From: Phoronis australis | Taxonomy: Eukaryota > Phoronida > Phoronidae | Direction of reading: 5' to 3' | DNA: 64,000 nucleotides | Assembly (NCBI GenBank): GCA_002633005.1 | Contig: NMRA01000355.1 | Location: 143,067-207,066, forward strand | In this document: positions 39,601-46,300 of the stretch, in pieces | Position numbering within the stretch: position 1 is the first letter of the stretch | Layout: every line of letters begins with the position of its first letter | Program-made: the position numbers and the translations under genes | The notes under the pieces: model-generated | What the model was told of the DNA's origin: nothing | Database searches by the model: none | The model's input: the letters and a program-made list of their open reading frames with translations, nothing else

Positions 39601-42600
39601 ACTGCCAAAATATTAAAATTTTGGGGTAGGCAAACTTTGGGGGCATTTTGTAGGTGGGCATTGCATGTAGGTTCAGTGAATGTGGTTTGTTTGCATTTGT
39701 GAACATGCTGAAAATATAAAGGCCACTTTCTCGGCTGTATCTGCACTCTTCTTCAAGATGGCGGCCCCCGGTAGCGACTGAGAAATTGGCCGCGATTTCA
39801 GGTAGCCCTCAAACAAGCCAGATTTCCAAAAAAACAAGTTTGTTGAGAGTACTTTTGGACCACATTTTCGGAATTTGTAGGAAATTTGCTTTCAGATTCA
39901 ATTGTTGGTTTTAGTCGTGCATCGGCAGGGAAGTGGTGTTTTACGGTGAAAAGTGGCAATTTTGCATTTTTTGACCTTATTTTTCTTAGTTCAGCTTGGT
40001 TTCAACCCGGAGTGAAAGGGTCAAAAATACAAGAGAGTACAAAGTTTCAGTGCTCATCTGTAGGGCTTGTGATGTGAAATGACTCAAAACTTTTCTTTAT
40101 TTGCATGCATATTTTGACAGAGTGAAGAAAGGGTGAAGAGACCATTGAACTGTTCAGTGCCTCCTAATATACACAAGAAACCAAAATGGCTGCTGGGAAG
40201 AGTTTGCACTGGTAGCGGCAATGGCCATTATTGAGTGAAAACTGGCTTCTGGCATCTATTTTGGTTTTGTCGTCATATTTTGTTTGAGCAAAAGATGATT
40301 TGTTAAAAAAGCTCAGGTACCAAATAAATAAGACACCCTTTATTTCGAACATATTTGGAGCCATTTCATGTCATTAGTATAAATTTTTGGGTTTTCAATT
40401 GCAGGTTTGTTTCTTTAAATATTAGTCTCATAATTCAGATTGATAGATTTTTGTTCTGTGTCTTAGTAGCGGTTGCATTTCCCCTGATTGGTTGATGGAC
40501 AATCTCAGTGCACTTTGATAGATTACTTTCAGGTAAACTTCTCAAATACTGAAATACACATCATACAGTCAGCTTGGGAGCAAAGGATGCGAAAAAATAA
40601 TTCTGCAGAAGTCAAGGAAACTGCTAAGAAATTGAGTTGCTCAGAAAGACGAGTCAAGGTACACTGATCGGTAGGATTTGTTCATTAACAGTCTTGAGCT
40701 CAAAACTTGCAGCAAGACCAAAATTAGACATAATTAGAAAGTTCACGATCATATCTGAAATAGTGAAACAATAGCATGGATATAAATGCACCTGCATAAT
40801 TGTATGATAGGTTCATATTACGATCATCTCTGTGTCTGGCATTTGCCTCCTGTACATTTACCTACCAACCCTCTTGTAGGATCATGAAAATCCGTAGGTC
40901 TATGTGTCTATCAGAGTGATGTTGGCATCTGCTTCTCTACCCATACGAAGCATTTTGAAGTGTGGCGGATGTGTTTCAGTTATTACTAGAGGAGCACTGC
41001 TGACGTCATTTGTTCGGCTGATTTGAGTACTGTACTAACACCTAAAGGCAATTGTGCTCTTACGTGTATTTATCTACCTCAATTCGTGTCGAATTCCTTG
41101 ATGGACATTTTTTCTGCTTCCAGCGTATCTGTGTTTGAGAATGTTTAAATAATTACCATACGGTGAGTACATATCAATGCCACGTGTTGCTGTCATGTTA
41201 ATTATAATTCGTGTTTTCATTGCTGGTAACTTGTGAAGGTACAAGTCTGTAGCATAGCCCAAACACCCTATTGGGTTGGTTCAGGAAGAAGTGGTTAAGC
41301 CAGAATCGAGAGCCTCTAGTTCCAGAGTTTGTAATACTGATGTTTGTTTCAGAGCCCTCGCCAACTACACCTCTGGCCGCATACATGTATAGTGAACGAT
41401 GTAAAGGAGAGTTTGTTGTTTTGCAGCAATGTCATTTATGGAGTTAATGATTGTTGGTATCCAATGGTTTCTGCCAAGAGAGACAAAGAGGTCAATCTGG
41501 AGACCACATATGTAGTCTAATTATGGTGTGTGACAACTTATGATGAAGCAAATTGCCGTTTCACATAATATGTCAGGTTTCAGTTTAATGTTTTAAATAC
41601 CCAAACAGCATTATACTTTCCGAGATTCAAATGACAAGCGACCTGAGAGCGGGGTCCAAATTCTTTAGTGGAGTCGAGGTAACTTATTGTATGACTGTTG
41701 CTGAAGCTTGTGACGTCATTGATTAAGTCAATTTTTTAGCTTGGATGTGAGATTAGTACCTGGGCTCAGATGTACATGTATATGCTACACATTACACTCC
41801 GAACCTTTGGGAGAATTTTGTAAAGGTGAACATTGGCGTTTGTGGTTATTTTGCCATGGGAACCATTAAGGTTTGAAAATTTAAAGCTACTATGTAGAGC
41901 AGGGCCTCCTCACTGAATCCGACCGGGAAGGTTGTTTCAAGTCACACTGTTGGTTATTTGATAAACATGTCCCATGCATACTGTTTGTAAATTTCACTTG
42001 CTCTTCAACTGTCAACTAGAAAGATTATTGTCACGGCGTGACAATAACGGACTCTGCGCGTGCGTATTACTGGTATTATTGTGGGAAGTTACTGACAGCA
42101 ACCCGTTTACCAATATGAAAAGGAATTCTTTAAAATTGTAGGAGAAATTACATATTGATTTTTTGATGACCTTTCCACTAATTGACCTCTTCCGGTGCAT
42201 TATGATTAAAAGTGTGGTTAATGCTAATAATCACAGATGTTTTACTTTAAGCACTTCAGAATACAAGATGAATCAAGTGGTCAAACTTTCAGAAAAAATG
42301 CACCTAAGGACCCCATGGGTGCACCAAACGACCTGAAAATTTAGAATTCAAACTCAATCGCACTTAGTAAACAGATACGTAATTCTGAAGTCTCTAGCTC
42401 AAAATTTTAGTTTGCACTCAATGACCTTTGTCCTATTTTTTCTGATTGGTTAGGCCTATTGCAAAGTAAAGTAGGGTATTTAATTGGCATGTTGACTTAC
42501 ACCAGTGTACTGAAATTGAAAAGAATTCCTTGAAAAACGTAAGAGATATAACATGTTGAACGATACATGACCTTTGCACTAATTGACCTTATCCGGTGCA

Positions 42601-43261
42601 TTTTAAGCATCTTTAGGAGAATTATTGCAAAGCCCATGGAAAATGTGTTTAACGCTGAGAATCACAGTTGTCTAACGGTTGACACATCAGAATACTTGCT
42701 GATTGAAAAGGTCAAATTTTCAGAAGAAAANNNNNNNNNNNNNNNNNNNNNNNNNNNNNNNNNNNNNNNNNNNNNNNNNNNNNNNNNNNNNNNNNNNNNN
42801 NNNNNNNNNNNNNNNNNNNNNNNNNNNNNNNNNNNNNNNNNNNNNNNNNNNNNNNNNNNNNNNNNNNNNNNNNNNNNNNNNNNNNNNNNNNNNNNNNNNN
42901 NNNNNNNNNNNNNNNNNNNNNNNNNNNNNNNNNNNNNNNNNNNNNNNNNNNNNNNNNNNNNNNNNNNNNNNNNNNNNNNNNNNNNNNNNNNNNNNNNNNN
43001 NNNNNNNNNNNNNNNNNNNNNNNNNNNNNNNNNNNNNNNNNNNNNNNNNNNNNNNNNNNNNNNNNNNNNNNNNNNNNNNNNNNNNNNNNNNNNNNNNNNN
43101 NNNNNNNNNNNNNNNNNNNNNNNNNNNNNNNNNNNNNNNNNNNNNNNNNNNNNNNNNNNNNNNNNNNNNNNNNNNNNNNNNNNNNNNNNNNNNNNNNNNN
43201 NNNNNNNNNNNNNNNNNNNNNNNNNNNNNNNNNNNNNNNNNNNNNNNNNNNNNNNNNNNNN

Positions 43262-43303
<42 letters not shown>

Positions 43304-46300
43304 CAAACAGAGACATACGTATCTACTGAAGTCTATTCACAACAGACTTGTAATGAGATAGAACCCGTATGTCTCAGTTCAGGCCTCTGGGGTGAGTGTT
43401 AAATTTTGCGATGAATTAATTCGATTTTTGACAGCTAAACTGGGCGAAATGACTCTTTTAAAACTAATTAAAAATCTCTTGCTTTCAGCTAACACATAAA
43501 AATTATAGGACTATTCAAATGATGCTACATGCTACAGTGTAACATTTTACTTTGTTATTCAGAAAACAAAAGGAGTCGTCAAACTATACCATGATTGAAA
43601 GGAGGGACGAAAGTGGTTGTGGAGGAGATCAGTGATGGAATCAGAAAACGCTGGTGTGGGACAGGCAACTTTAGAGGTAACAGAAAAACACCAGTTTAAT
43701 AAAGAACAGAAAATGTAATCAAGTAGTAATAAGTATTAAAGTTCTCATTCATCAAAACAAGAGTAGAAACTTAACAAGACTTAGACGCTTGTTTGGTTAA
43801 ATCAAGCACATTTTTAGAACAATCCGCTATTGACACTCTATTTAGCAGTATAGATTTTTTGTTTATTCTTTAGTTCAACGGTGAATAACGAATAAAATGA
43901 ACTTACCACAGTGTTTGGCCTCTGCTGCATACAAGTATATGCTATTGGTTGTTCAAGTACATAGTAAATGCCATTAACTATCAACTTTCACTTTGTGCGT
44001 CACCATTAACTTTTGCAATTAGTTACGTAACCCGTACTTCTAATTATCATATACTTGGAATGCGAAACGTAAGTAAATTTTCAAATGATTTTCTGTCATT
44101 CTTTAACCATTTTCAGAGATAAAACCTGACAAAAATGTTGCCTGACACATGCAATTAGCGTGAAGGTTTTGTAACTGAGTAAGATACAAGATCAAATTGC
44201 ACTGCATTCGTTGCACAACTGAGGTTATTATATCAGCAAGAGGAGTCAATATCGCAAAATAATGACTCGAAATATCGATCGTTTATTAATTAAGTACCAC
44301 ATAATCAGTACCAATCCTATAATAATGATAATGCAAAGTTTTTTTTTCCATAATTCGGCGCTTGAAATAACTCGACTCGCCCCGTGGTCTTGAAACTTGG
44401 TGAACCCACTCAGCTGTGCTTTGTGAATCAAACCATAGTAAATATGTAAATATGCACAGGTCATGTGGTCAGTTGGCTGTGTGTGTGTCCTGGTCATAAA
44501 GTCAGTTGGCAGTGTGTGTCCTGGTCATGTAGTCAGTTGGAAGCGTTTGTCTTGATCATGTAAATGTAGTCAGTTGGAAGTGTGTGTCCTGGTCATGTAG
44601 CCAGTTGGCAGCGTGTGTCCTGATCATGTAAATGTAGTCAGTTGGCAGCGTGTGTCTTGGTCATGTAGTCAGACGGGAGCGTGTGTCCTGGTCGTTTAGT
44701 CAAGAAGTTATTTTTGCACTTTGATAACTCCCTTGGTTTTTAGAATTAAAAATATTTTAAACCAGTTAGGTATGATATCTAATTATAGTGATGCGAATTG
44801 GGTTTTATTTCAGGTAATTGATACTCGTTTCTGTTTATCAGTTCCGAAATCATCAAAGCTCTGTACTGTTGTGATTCTTCGACTACTTCGGTCCAGTGTC
44901 AAACTCCAGCCTCTGTGCTGGCTGCTGTCATCATATCAAACCATTTGCATGGCATATACATCCCATTTTCTACTTTTGAGCATTGACGTCTATGTGGATA
45001 GTATGCCCACAAAATCTTGAGACTAATGGAAACCTATCGCAATCGTATTCATTGTCTCATTCCGAATTTGATGACGAGGCTCATACTCAGTATGTGCCTG
45101 ACAACTACGTTCCAGCAATGGTACAAAACAATCTCCATCTCAAATGCACTTAAAAGTTTGAGAAACCTTCGTCAAATCTCCGTTTCTGCGACAGATCGAA
45201 GCACGTTTCTTCATAATGGGCTGAGCGCAGCGAGGCCCCTGTACTTTTTGGTTGAACCGCCGTTTACGGTTTTACGTACGAACTTGTGCCATTTCTGGGC
45301 TATATTAGGGTCTTTTGCAATAGCAAAAACTGAAATTTTGTCTGTACAATTGCTGTTACTGCATCTTCCGTATATGCAACTTGTCGTAATACTCACTTCA
45401 CTTTTCGAGACCAATTCGGCTTGCGGTTGGTCTAGGACAACACAATGGGGAAGACCGGATCCACTGATGACGTCACACAGAATTTTAATCATTTAATTTT
45501 TGCGTACATACATTTAAGAAGAAATGGTTAAAATTTCGTACCAAAATTGTTAGTAACCGAATTCAAGCTTTCCGAACACACTTTTCATTGTTAGCACATT
45601 ATTCTGAACTCTCTATGGGCGAATCAAAAAGAATCCAGACAGGAAAGCTTCGGCCACTAAGCATTTTATCCTGGCTAGCACAAACAGAGTTCGACGTATT
45701 TTTCCAAGAAAATTTACCGAGAAACCGCGAAAAGCGTATCCTAGTGGGCATTATGAGGACTAGAAGGAAGCAGACGATGCACTGGAAGGAAGCAGACGAT
45801 GCACTAGAAGGAAGCAGACGATGCACTCGAAGGAAGCAGACGATGCACTAGAAGGAAGCAAACGATGCACTAGAAGGAAGCAGACGATGCACAAGCAAAT
45901 CGTTGTTGTTGTATGGGATTTGTTCTTTATAATTTCATGTTATGGTCGTGATTCGTGTGAAATAAAGATGTCGTTTGCACTAACTAATCATTTGACAAGT
46001 CACGCTGATTAAATACACGTGCAAACTTCTCGTCGGCTCCCATGTAAACTGCAGCGCTGCCAAGATGGCGCTCTTTGAAAACCTCCTTCGCGTCATCGCC
46101 AGGAATACTGGCGTTAAATCAATGCTCTAATCAAAATTGCGATTTTTGTTTGAGCACAAGCAACGAAATAAACTTGGAAAGGTTCAAGTAAAACTTCTTT
46201 TCCATTTATACTAGTAATTATCTGAAACTGATTCAAAATAGAACCTATTTTGTCTTGGCAAGTGGCCTAAGTAAAAGTTTCTCTGGCTGAAGGAGTGGTT

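Noticed and set aside
41250-41430. Plus frame with GWFRKKWLSQNREP as the homeodomain helix-3 exon
   Set aside because: WF followed by basic residues is tempting, but no acceptor places it directly after RRVK, eight extra residues would be inserted, Asn51 is missing, and the opposite strand is equally open.
42567-43361. Open frames of 200-264 residues across the large gap
   Set aside because: They consist almost entirely of N; the flanks are a GA tract and a repeat.
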